DNA from: Candidatus Tayloriibacteriota bacterium
GTDB lineage: Bacteria; Patescibacteria; Paceibacteria; UBA9973; UBA6065
Assembly: GCA_016215405.1 (NCBI GenBank)
Contig: JACRJQ010000005.1
Location: 80,752-144,751 of the forward strand
Direction of reading: 5' to 3'
DNA length: 64,000 bases
Shown here: piece by piece, positions 40,633-49,223 of the stretch
Numbering within the stretch: the first letter of the stretch is position 1
How the letters are laid out: each line of letters opens with the position of its first letter
Program-made: the position numbers and the translations under genes
Notes under the pieces: model-generated
What the model was told of the DNA's origin: nothing
Seen by the model: only the letters and a program-made list of their open reading frames with translations
The model's database searches: none

Positions 40633-43551
40633 ATGTCCCAATCCTTCGAAGAGCGCTATGCGAAGCTTAACAAAGCCCAACGAGAGGCCGTCGACTCTAT
40701 CGAGGGCCCGGTCATGGTCATCGCCGGTCCCGGCACCGGAAAGACCACTATCCTAACGCTCCGCATCGCCAACATCCTCAAGCGCACCGATACGCCGCCT
40801 TCGGGGATCCTCGCGATCACTTTTACCGAAGCGGGAGTGAAGGCGATGAGGATGAAGCTCCGCGAAGTCATAGGGCCGAAGGCGGACGAGGTGAGGATAC
40901 ATACCTTCCATGGATTCGCCGCCTCTCTCATCCACGAGTTCTCAGATCATTTTCCGCATGTCTCGGGCGCTCGACAGCTCTCCGATATCGAGGCTGAGGC
41001 CCTGGTGAGGGATATCCTGGCCGAAAAGAAGTACGCCAAGCTCCGTCCGTTCGGGAATCCCGACCTCTACGTGGGAGCGATACTGCGCGCGATCGGAGAT
41101 TCGAAGAAGGAGGCGTGGACGCCCGCGATGATCCGCTCGTTCTCCAAAGAGGAGGCCGAAAAGGTAAGGTCCGACGAGTCGTCGCTCTCGACGCGCGGGG
41201 CGAGCAAGGGCAAGCTCAAGGCGGAGGCGGAGAAGCGGATAGAGAAGTGCGAGAGGACAGCGCTTTTCGCGGATGTATATGAGGCCTATGAAGAGGGGAA
41301 GAAGGCCGTGAAGGCGATCGATTTCGACGACCTCATCATCGAGGCGATCCTCGCGTTCGGCCGCGACGAGCTCTTGCTCCGGCTCGTCCAGGAGAGATTC
41401 CTCTACATCCTCGTCGACGAGCATCAGGATACGAACGATTCTCAGAACCTCCTCGTCCGCCTTATCGCGAGCTTCTTCGAGAGCCCTAACCTTTTCGTGG
41501 TGGGTGATGAGAAACAGGCCATCTATCGTTTTCAGGGAGCTTCCGTAGAGAACTTTCTCGCGCTTAAGGGGATTTGGAGAGATGTCCGCCTCATATCGCT
41601 TAAGGACAATTACCGGTCCCATCAAGGCATCCTCGACGCGAGCTTCTCCCTCATCGAGAGGAACTATGGCGAGGGCGAGCATGCGGACCTACGGATAGAG
41701 CTCTCTTCGGGATCTAAGGAGGGGAGAAAGCCGGTCGAGGTCGTCATGGCGGGGAACACCGAGGCGCTCGAAGACAGGCTCGCCGAGGAGCTCTCTCGCA
41801 TCTCCCAGAGAGACCCTCTCGCGTCCTCTGCCGTCATAGTAAGGACGAACAGAGACGTGGAGAGAGCGCTCTCTGCGCTCGATGCTCGCGGCATAAAGGC
41901 CTCCGCCGAACGCGGAGCGGACATATTCTCCCATCCTTTAGGGTCGATCTATTTCGACCTGGTCGAATATCTTGCGGACCCGTCGAAGCACGAGCTTCTC
42001 TCGAGGACTCTCTCTGTCGGCCTTTGGAGGCTCGGCTTCGCGAAGTCCGCCGAGCTCATACGAGGGCTCAGGTCAGGCGATGTCGCTTCCGTGGAGAGGT
42101 CAATCCCTGGCCTCGCGCGGCTCCAAAAGGCGATATCCAAGGCGGGACCGATAGAGTACCTCGTCGATGCCGCCCGCGAGTCGGGATTCGCAGAGCTCTC
42201 GGCGCGCGACCCGCTCTCTGCCGAGATATGGAGAGGGATCGTCGCCCTTGCTCAGGATATCGCGAGGAAAGGGTCGATCTCCGACCCGCGGGCGGTAATC
42301 GAAGCGCTCCTCTCATATCGCGCGACCGCGGAGAGCAAGAGCGTGAAAGTCTCTGCCGGCAGGTCCGATTCGAAGGTCTCCATCATGACCGCTCACGGAT
42401 CGAAAGGGCTCGAATACGATAACGTCTTCATGCCATATGCGACGGAAGAGTCATGGATGCCTCGGGGAAGGTCGTCCTATTTCATATTGCCGCGTGAGAA
42501 AGGGGAGGGCGACGAGATTCGCGACGCGCGAAGGCTCTTTTATGTCGCCATGACGAGGGCGCGCTCCCGCCTCCTCATACTGGCGGATCTCTCCGATGGA
42601 GTCGGCAGGGACCTCACCCCGTCACGATTCATCGGGGAGATCGACCCTTCTGCGGTCTCCGTCTCCGAGGTCCCGCCCAAAAAGGGGGCGCCGAAAGCGG
42701 CGAAGAGGGACGCGGGCGCCGAGGCGTCCGAGCTCGTCGAATACGCGAAGCGGTCGATACTCGAAAAGGGCATCTCCGTGACCGCTTTGAACCATTTCGC
42801 TGCGTGCCCCAACAGATTTTTCTATCGGAGCGTGCTGAGGGTGCCGGAAGCGCCGTCTCCGAGCTCCGAAAAGGGAAACGCGATGCACGAGGCGATGTCG
42901 AGGGTCTGGGCGCTCGCAGAGAAGGGCGAGAAGGCCATAGCCTCTGCCATCGAGGATTCGGTGCGCGAGTATTTTTCGAGGTCTCTCTTGCCTTCGTACG
43001 AGAAGGACGCATTGGTCGACGAGCTCGTAGCCTCTGCTCCGAAGGTCGCGAAGGCGCTTTTTTCCCACGTATCGCAGCCAGGTACGCATCTGGCAGAGAC
43101 CTGGATGGAGATCGCGTTTAGGGCCGAGGTCGAAGGTGACGCGGTCGAATGTCGTCTGCACGGCAAGCTCGACCTCGTCCTCGAGACCGACGATAAGGTA
43201 TTCGTATTCGACTACAAGACGCGCGAGGCGATGTCGGAGGCGGCGATACGAGGAGAGACGAAATCGGACGACGGAGGATATTTCCGACAGCTCGCCTATT
43301 ACAAGATGCTCGTAGAGGGGAATCCGAAGTACCGGGGCAAGGCGGTAGAGCCATCGCTCGTATTCATAAAGCCGGACGCGAAGGGAAGGTGTCCGATCGC
43401 GACCGTGCCGGTCTCGGCCGAAGACGTCGAGGGGGTGCGGGGCGAGGTTCTGGAGCTCCTTAAGGCCGTCTGGTCGGGCAAGGTCCCGGGAGGCAGGTGC
43501 GACGACCCAGACTGCGACGGTTGCCGCCTCTTTGAGGCTTCGAGGGCCTGA
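40633..43551 (+). CDS. UvrD/Rep helicase fused to a Cas4/RecB-type nuclease
   Basis: 972 residues. SF1A helicase: Walker A AGPGTGKTT (31-39), motif Ia ITFTEAGVKAM, motif II YILVDEHQDTND, motif III GDEKQAIYRFQGA, motif IV NYRSH, motif V TAHGSKGLEYDNVF and motif VI FYVAMTRARSRL. The C-terminal PD-(D/E)XK nuclease has ACPNRFFYR, NAMHEAMSRVW, GKLDLVLETDDKVFVFDYKT and a final GRCDDPDCDGC. One Cys at CPNRFF plus three near the end is the iron-sulfur arrangement of AddB, AdnAB and Cas4. Likely a single-chain end-resection enzyme replacing RecBCD/AddAB. Confidence 0.92.
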   Translation: MSQSFEERYAKLNKAQREAVDSIEGPVMVIAGPGTGKTTILTLRIANILKRTDTPPSGILAITFTEAGVKAMRMKLREVIGPKADEVRIHTFHGFAASLIHEFSDHFPHVSGARQLSDIEAEALVRDILAEKKYAKLRPFGNPDLYVGAILRAIGDSKKEAWTPAMIRSFSKEEAEKVRSDESSLSTRGASKGKLKAEAEKRIEKCERTALFADVYEAYEEGKKAVKAIDFDDLIIEAILAFGRDELLLRLVQERFLYILVDEHQDTNDSQNLLVRLIASFFESPNLFVVGDEKQAIYRFQGASVENFLALKGIWRDVRLISLKDNYRSHQGILDASFSLIERNYGEGEHADLRIELSSGSKEGRKPVEVVMAGNTEALEDRLAEELSRISQRDPLASSAVIVRTNRDVERALSALDARGIKASAERGADIFSHPLGSIYFDLVEYLADPSKHELLSRTLSVGLWRLGFAKSAELIRGLRSGDVASVERSIPGLARLQKAISKAGPIEYLVDAARESGFAELSARDPLSAEIWRGIVALAQDIARKGSISDPRAVIEALLSYRATAESKSVKVSAGRSDSKVSIMTAHGSKGLEYDNVFMPYATEESWMPRGRSSYFILPREKGEGDEIRDARRLFYVAMTRARSRLLILADLSDGVGRDLTPSRFIGEIDPSAVSVSEVPPKKGAPKAAKRDAGAEASELVEYAKRSILEKGISVTALNHFAACPNRFFYRSVLRVPEAPSPSSEKGNAMHEAMSRVWALAEKGEKAIASAIEDSVREYFSRSLLPSYEKDALVDELVASAPKVAKALFSHVSQPGTHLAETWMEIAFRAEVEGDAVECRLHGKLDLVLETDDKVFVFDYKTREAMSEAAIRGETKSDDGGYFRQLAYYKMLVEGNPKYRGKAVEPSLVFIKPDAKGRCPIATVPVSAEDVEGVRGEVLELLKAVWSGKVPGGRCDDPDCDGCRLFEASRA

Positions 43552-43572
43552 GTAGCTCTCTTTGCGTCGTAA

Positions 43573-43607
43573 AAGAAAAAGCCCGCGCGAAGCGCGGGCT
43601 TTTTCTT
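43573..43607. terminator. bidirectional terminator
   Basis: 16-base perfect stem (43573-43588 with 43592-43607), GAA loop, A/T runs both sides. It overlaps the stop codon of the DsbA-like gene. Confidence 0.9.
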
Positions 43608-44298
43608 AGAGGTTCTTGAGTATCGTATCGATGATATTCTTCATGTCCTCGTAAGGGAGGGCGCCTTGGGTGATCGGTATCCTCTGGCTGTTCACGAAGA
43701 GTACGCTGTAGGGAGTGCCCTGGGCCCCTGCCGCCGTGACGTCGTCTTTATCCTTGAGTATCCTTGCCTTGTGCTTGCCGCTCGCGAGGCATTCGTTGAA
43801 CCGAGCTTCGTCGATCCCAACTTCTTTTGCGAGCACCGGCAGCGTGGAGAGGTCGAGCCCGTCGTTCGAAGGCGTGGCGGCGAATATCTTGTCGAGGTAC
43901 CTCCAGAAGGCGTCGTTCCCTCCGAGCTCGGCGGCGCACTCGGTCGCCTCGCCCTCCTTTACGGAGTTATTGTGGACCGGATAGTGCCTGAACGCCCATG
44001 CGAGCTGCGCCTTGCTTCCGTATTCCTTCATGAGGGCGCTTAGGGTCGAATGGAACTGCTTGCAGTAAGGGCATTCGATGTCGGAATACTCGACGAGGAC
44101 TATGGCGGCGTTGGGGTTCCCGAGGACGTGGTCGTCTGGCCCTATCGGGTCGATCGAGGAGAGCGACGGCGCTTGGGCGGCAGGAGAGGGCTTTTGGATG
44201 GCTGTCCCTCGCCCTGACCAATAGAGCCCGAACGCTATGAGTACGCCCGCGATTATTATCGCGACGGGTATGGAGAGCGATTGTCGTTGTGGATTCAT
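43606..44298 (-). CDS. DsbA-like thioredoxin-fold protein, membrane-anchored
   Basis: 230 residues. N-terminal anchor (IPVAIIIAGVLIAFGLYW), Ser/Pro linker, then a DsbA/DsbG-type domain: VLVEYSDIECPYCKQFHS with active CPYC, HNNSVKEGEATECAAELGG, and cis-Pro in AGAQGTPYSVLFVN. It would oxidise or isomerise disulfides in the many Cys-containing exported proteins of this genome. Minus strand TATAAT at 44319-44324 gives a 20-base leader. Confidence 0.93.
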   Translation of the reverse strand: MNPQRQSLSIPVAIIIAGVLIAFGLYWSGRGTAIQKPSPAAQAPSLSSIDPIGPDDHVLGNPNAAIVLVEYSDIECPYCKQFHSTLSALMKEYGSKAQLAWAFRHYPVHNNSVKEGEATECAAELGGNDAFWRYLDKIFAATPSNDGLDLSTLPVLAKEVGIDEARFNECLASGKHKARILKDKDDVTAAGAQGTPYSVLFVNSQRIPITQGALPYEDMKNIIDTILKNL

Positions 44299-44329
44299 TT
44301 TCTTTTGGCTATATGCGAATTATACACCC

Positions 44330-44905
44330 TTAGAAACCGAGGGTGAACGTCATGGCGTTCGCCTCTTTCTTTTCCCATTCCCTCGTGTCGAGCTTTATAT
44401 CTTTGCTCGCTTGGCCGTCCTTGAACTTGAGCGTGCCCGTCTTCATGGCGTAGTCGTATATCTCTTTGGTGACCTTCACGTCGTCTTTGCAGTACTGGAT
44501 TATCTTGTCCACCTCGCCGTTCTTCCACCAGGTGATGGCCTCGAGCCCATGGCCGGATTTGCCGTAGCCTAAGGTCGCTTGCGCTATGGAGTCGAGCTTT
44601 ACCCGGAATCCGAGCGATTTCTTCACCTCTTTGAGGAGGTCTAAGGATTTTATCTTCGTCAGGTCGCCCGGATAGTATTTGTCGAGGAGAGGTATGTCGA
44701 AATGGTCGCCGTTGAAGGTTATGAGCATGTCCGCGTTCTCGAGCATGGGCCAGAGCTTGCCGAGGTCCTCCTGCAGGAAGCTCTTGTATTCTCCTGTCGC
44801 GTATTCGTATGTGCAGACGACGGCTATGTCGAGGTCTCGCGGATCGTTCGATCCCACGTCTTGGAAGAGGTTCCTTGTTTCGATGTCGAAGACGATTTTT
44901 TTCAT
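44330..44905 (-). CDS. DEDDy-type 3'-5' exonuclease (RNase H fold)
   Basis: 191 residues. Exo I KIVFDIETRNLF, Exo II LITFNGDHFDIPLL, Exo III YCKDDVKVT. The three acidic boxes and the Tyr (YCKDD) give a DEDDy nuclease, closest in style to YprB/RNase_H_2-type proteins. Substrate (DNA or RNA) is not known. Precedes the DsbA-like gene on the same strand. Confidence 0.85.
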   Translation of the reverse strand: MKKIVFDIETRNLFQDVGSNDPRDLDIAVVCTYEYATGEYKSFLQEDLGKLWPMLENADMLITFNGDHFDIPLLDKYYPGDLTKIKSLDLLKEVKKSLGFRVKLDSIAQATLGYGKSGHGLEAITWWKNGEVDKIIQYCKDDVKVTKEIYDYAMKTGTLKFKDGQASKDIKLDTREWEKKEANAMTFTLGF

Positions 44906-44945
44906 GCGGCTTGGGAAATAAGCCTAGGCATTGTAGCATATGGGC

Positions 44946-45731
44946 ATGTCTACAAGCCTTGACGGGATAAGGAGCGAAGTGATCAATCTATATAAAAGGC
45001 GGAGCGAGACCCCTTTGCAGACCATAGAGAGGCACGTAAAATCGCATCCCGAGTATAAAGGGGTAAAGATGACGTATGCCGGAAGGCTCGACCCGATGGC
45101 CGAGGGCGTCCTTGTCGTGCTCTCGGGGGAGAAGAACAAGGAGAGGGAGGCTTATACCGGCCTTGATAAGGACTACGAGTTCGAATTCGCTTTCGGGGTG
45201 GAGACGGACACGTTCGACGTCCTCGGCAAGATCGTCGCTACGAGCGACGCGGAGAGGATCGCCAAGGAGCGCGTAGACGCAGGCTTAAGGGCCTACCTGG
45301 GCGAATTCGAGCAGAAGTATCCTCCGTATTCTTCGAAAGTGGTAAACGGGACGCCGCTCTACGAGCTCTCGCGCAAAGGGCTTTTGCACGAGGAGGACAT
45401 ACCTTCTCATAAGGTCTCCGTAAGGAAGATAGAGCTCCTCTCTTCGCGGACGATATCCAAAGACGACCTCGTCGAATTCATATATCGTACGGTAAGCGCG
45501 GTCTCGGGAGATTTCAGGCAGTCAGAGATCTTGAAGGCATGGAACATGTATTTCTCCGAAAGGGCGCCGGAGGAGACCGTCATATATAAGGCGCGGGTAT
45601 CTTGCGGCAGCGGATTCTATGTCAGGCAGCTCGTAAGCGATCTAGGAAAGGCTCTGGGACCGGGAGCGGTTACCATCTCTATAGTGAGGACTCGGGTGGG
45701 GGAATACCGCATCGAGGATTCGATACGATAG
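44946..45731 (+). CDS. truB: tRNA pseudouridine-55 synthase
   Basis: 261 residues. INLYKRRSETPLQTIERHVK is the diverged TruB opening (usually V.Kp.G.ts.d). The catalytic box MTYAGRLDPMAEGVLVVLSG contains the nucleophile Asp. The KDYEFEFAFGVETDTFDVLGK stretch and C-terminal GSGFYVRQLVSDLGKALG also match TruB. Shorter than E. coli TruB, lacking most of the PUA domain. A TAGCAT box lies six bases before 44946; ATG at 44940 is the alternative. Confidence 0.92.
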   Translation: MSTSLDGIRSEVINLYKRRSETPLQTIERHVKSHPEYKGVKMTYAGRLDPMAEGVLVVLSGEKNKEREAYTGLDKDYEFEFAFGVETDTFDVLGKIVATSDAERIAKERVDAGLRAYLGEFEQKYPPYSSKVVNGTPLYELSRKGLLHEEDIPSHKVSVRKIELLSSRTISKDDLVEFIYRTVSAVSGDFRQSEILKAWNMYFSERAPEETVIYKARVSCGSGFYVRQLVSDLGKALGPGAVTISIVRTRVGEYRIEDSIR

Positions 45732-45737
45732 GACGTC

Positions 45738-45776
45738 GATAAAGCCCCGTGCCGCGATGCGGCACGGGGCTTTATC
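45738..45776. terminator. 18-base perfect terminator
   Basis: 45738-45755 pairs with 45759-45776 around GAT. Convergent site. Confidence 0.88.
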
Positions 45777-45788
45777 CGTCCGGGTGGC

Positions 45789-46247
45789 TTATATCCTACC
45801 TGTGAGGTTCGAGTCTTCGATGAAGCCCCTCATCACGTCTTGTCGGGCGGCGACCCGTGCCGATTCGTCGGACAGGATGATAAGGAAGAGGCTCCCTGCG
45901 ATGATGACGGCCGTCATGAGCCACTTGATATAGATCGCCCACTGCGGCGTGTGCCAGATCCTGTGGAGGACGAATATCGAATAGAAGGATATGAAGAACG
46001 GCAGGACGAGGGAGATGACGAAGGCCATGCCGGTGAAGAGATAGGAGATCCCCGTGAGGGCGGTGCCACCGAGGAGCGTATGGAACAAGAACTTTATGGC
46101 GAGGAGGAGATTGTCTACGTAGTAGAGCGTGAAATATCCGAATATGACAAGGTAAAAGATGGTGCCTACCGAGCGGAGCTCGGGCGCGAAATAGAAATGA
46201 AGGACATGCCTCATATAAGACTCCTTTTCCTTGGGTTTTTCCGGCAT
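45789..46247 (-). CDS. membrane protein, unknown
   Basis: 152 residues. Three or four hydrophobic spans (about 27-57, 63-92, 106-124), N-terminus charged. No family recognised. Divergent from the RRM gene. Confidence 0.65.
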   Translation of the reverse strand: MPEKPKEKESYMRHVLHFYFAPELRSVGTIFYLVIFGYFTLYYVDNLLLAIKFLFHTLLGGTALTGISYLFTGMAFVISLVLPFFISFYSIFVLHRIWHTPQWAIYIKWLMTAVIIAGSLFLIILSDESARVAARQDVMRGFIEDSNLTGRI

Positions 46248-46290
46248 GGGTTACATATTCCCACTTTTTAGACATTTGTCAACATATCGA

Positions 46291-46318
46291 TTGACTCGCA
46301 TGGAAGTCTGTGTATAAT
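46291..46318 (+). promoter_or_regulatory. strong promoter of the RRM gene
   Basis: TTGACT, 16-base spacer, TATAAT with TG two bases ahead. The best consensus match in the window. Gives a leader of about 85 bases. Confidence 0.75.
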
Positions 46319-46410
46319 TAACTCCGTCGTTAGTTTCTCGGTGGTGGAAGCGTAAAGTCTAAGCCATAGGGAAGGTCGGACGATAGTTAAAAGAAATAGC
46401 AAGTCGCACA

Positions 46411-46710
46411 ATGGCAAAGAAACTTTACGTGGGAAACCTCCCTTACAGCACGACTTCTGAGAGCCTCCGAGCAGGCTTTGAGAAGGCTGGCGCTGTCCTC
46501 AAGGCAGACGTTCTCATGGACAAGATGACCGGCCGCTCGCGAGGCTTCGGCTTCGTAGAGATGGAAGACGCGGACGCTGACAAGGCGATCGCGATGTTCG
46601 ACGGCAAGGAATTCGAAGGACGCTCCGTTAAGGTTAACGAAGCTCGCCCACTCGAAGACAGGCCTCGCCGCTCGTTCGGTGATCGAAACGACAACCGCCG
46701 AAGCTTCTAA
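46411..46710 (+). CDS. RRM-type RNA-binding protein
   Basis: 99 residues. One RRM: RNP2 KLYVGNLPY, RNP1 SRGFGFVEM, ending VKVNEARPLEDRPRRS, then a short Arg/Asp tail. Close in style to cyanobacterial cold-induced Rbp proteins. The long 5' leader (46325-46410) with a strong promoter is in line with post-transcriptional or cold control, which is an inference. Confidence 0.95.
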   Translation: MAKKLYVGNLPYSTTSESLRAGFEKAGAVLKADVLMDKMTGRSRGFGFVEMEDADADKAIAMFDGKEFEGRSVKVNEARPLEDRPRRSFGDRNDNRRSF

Positions 46711-46728
46711 AGCTTCTCGATAGTCGGA

Positions 46729-46760
46729 CAAAAGCCGCCCTTACGGGCGGCTTTTGCTTC
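46729..46760 (+). terminator. terminator after the RRM gene
   Basis: 12-base stem (46729-46740 with 46745-46756). Located 18 bases before the -10 box of the next gene. Confidence 0.85.
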
Positions 46761-46773
46761 GAATGCCTGCTGC

Positions 46774-46779
46774 TATAAT
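46774..46779 (+). promoter_or_regulatory. -10 box of LamG prepilin cluster 2
   Basis: TATAAT, seven bases before the ATG at 46787. Confidence 0.55.
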
Positions 46780-46786
46780 GAGGAGC

Positions 46787-47611
46787 ATGCGTATAAGGAA
46801 GTCTCTCGACAAAGACGGATTTACCCTCATAGAGCTCCTGGTCGTCATATCGATAATCGCGCTCCTCTCAAGCGTCGTGCTTTCTAGCCTCAATTCCTCC
46901 CGCGCGAAAGCCCGTCTTGCCGCCGGAAAGCAGTTCGCTTCCCAGGCTGACAGGGTAGCAGGGGAGCTCGCCATAGTACTCTTCGATTTCGACTCTAGTC
47001 CGGCCGATAAATCGAGCGTGAGCGGGACTTTAACATACAGCGGCAACACCGCCTATTCCGCGGACACTCCTTGGGCTTCCGGCAGCTCGCTTTTCTTCGA
47101 CGGGTCGGGCGATTACGCCTTAAGCGCGAGCAACCTGCCCTTATCCGGAGACGCCGAATTCTCTATGTGCGCGTGGATCAAATGGAACGGGGCATGGTCT
47201 TCCGACTATCCGTCCTTTATGGGAAATAACAGCACAGGCGCGGCGAATCAAGGGCTCTCGTTCACCGTCCGTGACGGGCGGCCTGCGGTCGACTTTTGGG
47301 TGAACAGGTTCAGGGCGACGTCTGCTATAACCGCCGACGAGTGGCACCATGTCTGCGGCACCAAATCGCCCGGCCTCATCGGCTCCGCTACGAAGCTATA
47401 CGTGGACGGCGTCCAAGTCGCAGGCGCGGTCGAAGGGTCGAACGTCTCGCCTTCGATCGTTCTCGCTCCCGCTGTGATCGGACGCCTCGACGGCAGCCGC
47501 TACTTCAACGGATGGGTAGACAGCGCCCATTTCTTCGCAAAGACGCTCGTGGCGTCAGAGGTCCGCGACCTTTATGCCGCAGAGGCCTCCGCGTTCATAG
47601 CAGGGATATAG
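46787..47611 (+). CDS. type IV prepilin-like protein with LamG domain (3)
   Basis: 274 residues. Leader MRIRKSLDKDG, then FTLIELLVVISIIALLSSVV, cut after Gly11. LamG head: LPLSGDAEFSMCAWIKW, DEWHHVCGT, KLYVDGVQVAGA and RYFNGWVDSAHFFAKTLVAS. First of a three-gene set; the next gene starts four bases after the stop. Confidence 0.85.
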   Translation: MRIRKSLDKDGFTLIELLVVISIIALLSSVVLSSLNSSRAKARLAAGKQFASQADRVAGELAIVLFDFDSSPADKSSVSGTLTYSGNTAYSADTPWASGSSLFFDGSGDYALSASNLPLSGDAEFSMCAWIKWNGAWSSDYPSFMGNNSTGAANQGLSFTVRDGRPAVDFWVNRFRATSAITADEWHHVCGTKSPGLIGSATKLYVDGVQVAGAVEGSNVSPSIVLAPAVIGRLDGSRYFNGWVDSAHFFAKTLVASEVRDLYAAEASAFIAGI

Positions 47612-47615
47612 ATAT

Positions 47616-48455
47616 ATGGATAACGCACGGAGCATACGGCACAAAGGATTCACGCTCATCGAGCTCCTCGTCGTGATATCGATCATATCGCTCCTCTCGA
47701 GCGTCGTATTATCGAGCCTTAATGCGGCGAGAGAGAAGGGCAGGAGAGGCGCGATACGGCAGTTCTCGTCCACTCTCGATCACGCGCTCGGCGCGTCATA
47801 TGCGGGCGTCTGGGATTTCGACGAGTGCTCGGGCCCTACGACCTCGGACAGGTCGGGTTCTGGCACTAGCGGGACCCTTATAGGAGGCCTCGCCTGGTCG
47901 GTAGACACCGTCTCTGGAACGGGCTGCTCGCTCCTTTTCGACGGCGTAGACGACTGGCTCAACAACGTGGCTCAGCCGGTGTTTCCGACGACTCCTAACG
48001 TATTCACCGTCGCGTTCGCGATAAAGCCGGACAATCAATACGGGCATGTCATAACGCCTCAGTCTAACGGCGTAGATCAGTGGATAGAATACGATCAGAG
48101 CAGCCAAAGGATCGGCATGAGGGTGGCGCAGAGCGCGGATACGAACGAGAGGCTCAGGCCCTCTTCGACGGGATCCGTTCCGTACGGGAGATGGTCTCAT
48201 GTCGCGATCTCCGTTAACGATAAAGCCATAAAGATATATATAAACGGCAAGCTCGATGCCGAATACACGGAGACTATCGATATCGGAGCCTGGGCGGGCC
48301 TGTGGGCGGTAGGCCAAAGAGGCATCAGTACCAACTGGTTCAAGGGCAATCTCGACCAGCTTCGGATATACGCGACAGTCCTCGGCGCGTCAGAGATAGG
48401 TAAGCTCTATGCGGCAGCAGTCGGTCGGTCAGAGAGGCTATCCGCCATAGAATGA
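47616..48455 (+). CDS. type IV prepilin-like protein with LamG domain (4)
   Basis: 279 residues. Leader MDNARSIRHKG, FTLIELLVVISIISLLSSVV, spine SSLNAAREKGRRG, then a LamG head with GRWSHVAISVNDKAIKIYI and WFKGNLDQLRIYATVLGASE. N-terminal DNA nearly identical to prepilin 5. The stop overlaps the next start (ATGA). Confidence 0.85.
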   Translation: MDNARSIRHKGFTLIELLVVISIISLLSSVVLSSLNAAREKGRRGAIRQFSSTLDHALGASYAGVWDFDECSGPTTSDRSGSGTSGTLIGGLAWSVDTVSGTGCSLLFDGVDDWLNNVAQPVFPTTPNVFTVAFAIKPDNQYGHVITPQSNGVDQWIEYDQSSQRIGMRVAQSADTNERLRPSSTGSVPYGRWSHVAISVNDKAIKIYINGKLDAEYTETIDIGAWAGLWAVGQRGISTNWFKGNLDQLRIYATVLGASEIGKLYAAAVGRSERLSAIE

Positions 48456-49183
48456 GACATATGAGGCACAAAGGATTCACGCTCATCGAGCTTCTCGTCG
48501 TGATATCGATCATATCGCTCCTCTCGAGCGTCGTGCTATCGAGCCTTAATGCGGCGAGAGAAAACGCGCGTCTGACGGCCGCTCGACAGTTCGCCGGGAT
48601 GGTCGAACGCTCCGTGGGCGATCAAGCCGCCGCGATATTCGGTTTCGGAGAGGGGTCGGGAGCGACAACGAGAGACAAATCGGGCTCGAATATCATGACC
48701 TTGAGCTCCTCGGGATTATGGGGCGCTTCTGGATTGAGCGGTCAGGCGTACGCGCTATCGTTCAACGGCACGAGCGATTACGCGAGCTCTCAAGCGACGA
48801 CTATGAACGGCGCGAGCGAGACCGTGGGTATCTGGATAAGGACGACCGGCACGACGGGCGCGATGGCGGCGGGACAGGACTGGTGGAGGAGGCTTTTTAC
48901 CGACAGATGGAACATCATCGATTCTGCGAATAATTACGCTCAGATCTACTTTCCGGCGCCGATAAACGACGGTAAATGGCATTACACCGCGTACAGTCTC
49001 TCGGGAAACTCCGTGAGGGTATATCTCGACGGCAAACAGGTCGGGTCGGCGACCTTGCCGGCGGCGATGGCTCCATATACGGGCAACTGGCAGATCGGCG
49101 GCCAGATGTGCGCGGGCACGTGTTCGAATTTCCTCCAGGCCTCTTATGGAGGGCTCCATGTCTATAACGCGAGCCTCTTTTAG
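48452..49183 (+). CDS. type IV prepilin-like protein with LamG domain (5)
   Basis: 243 residues; MRHMRHKGFTLIELLVV has two possible starts three codons apart. LamG head with GKWHYTAYSLSGNSVRVYLD and a C-terminus NFLQASYGGLHVYNASLF. It stops about 25 residues earlier than its paralogues, missing the last LamG strand and the usual E-V-xx-LYA ending, so the head may be slightly truncated. Confidence 0.82.
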   Translation: MRHMRHKGFTLIELLVVISIISLLSSVVLSSLNAARENARLTAARQFAGMVERSVGDQAAAIFGFGEGSGATTRDKSGSNIMTLSSSGLWGASGLSGQAYALSFNGTSDYASSQATTMNGASETVGIWIRTTGTTGAMAAGQDWWRRLFTDRWNIIDSANNYAQIYFPAPINDGKWHYTAYSLSGNSVRVYLDGKQVGSATLPAAMAPYTGNWQIGGQMCAGTCSNFLQASYGGLHVYNASLF

Positions 49184-49194
49184 GCGGATGCATC

Positions 49195-49221
49195 GAAAAG
49201 CCGCCCTCGGGCGGCTTTTCG
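49195..49221. terminator. terminator after the prepilin cluster
   Basis: 12-base stem (49195-49206 with 49209-49220) with a two-base loop; convergent with typA. Confidence 0.85.
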
Positions 49222-49223
49222 CA

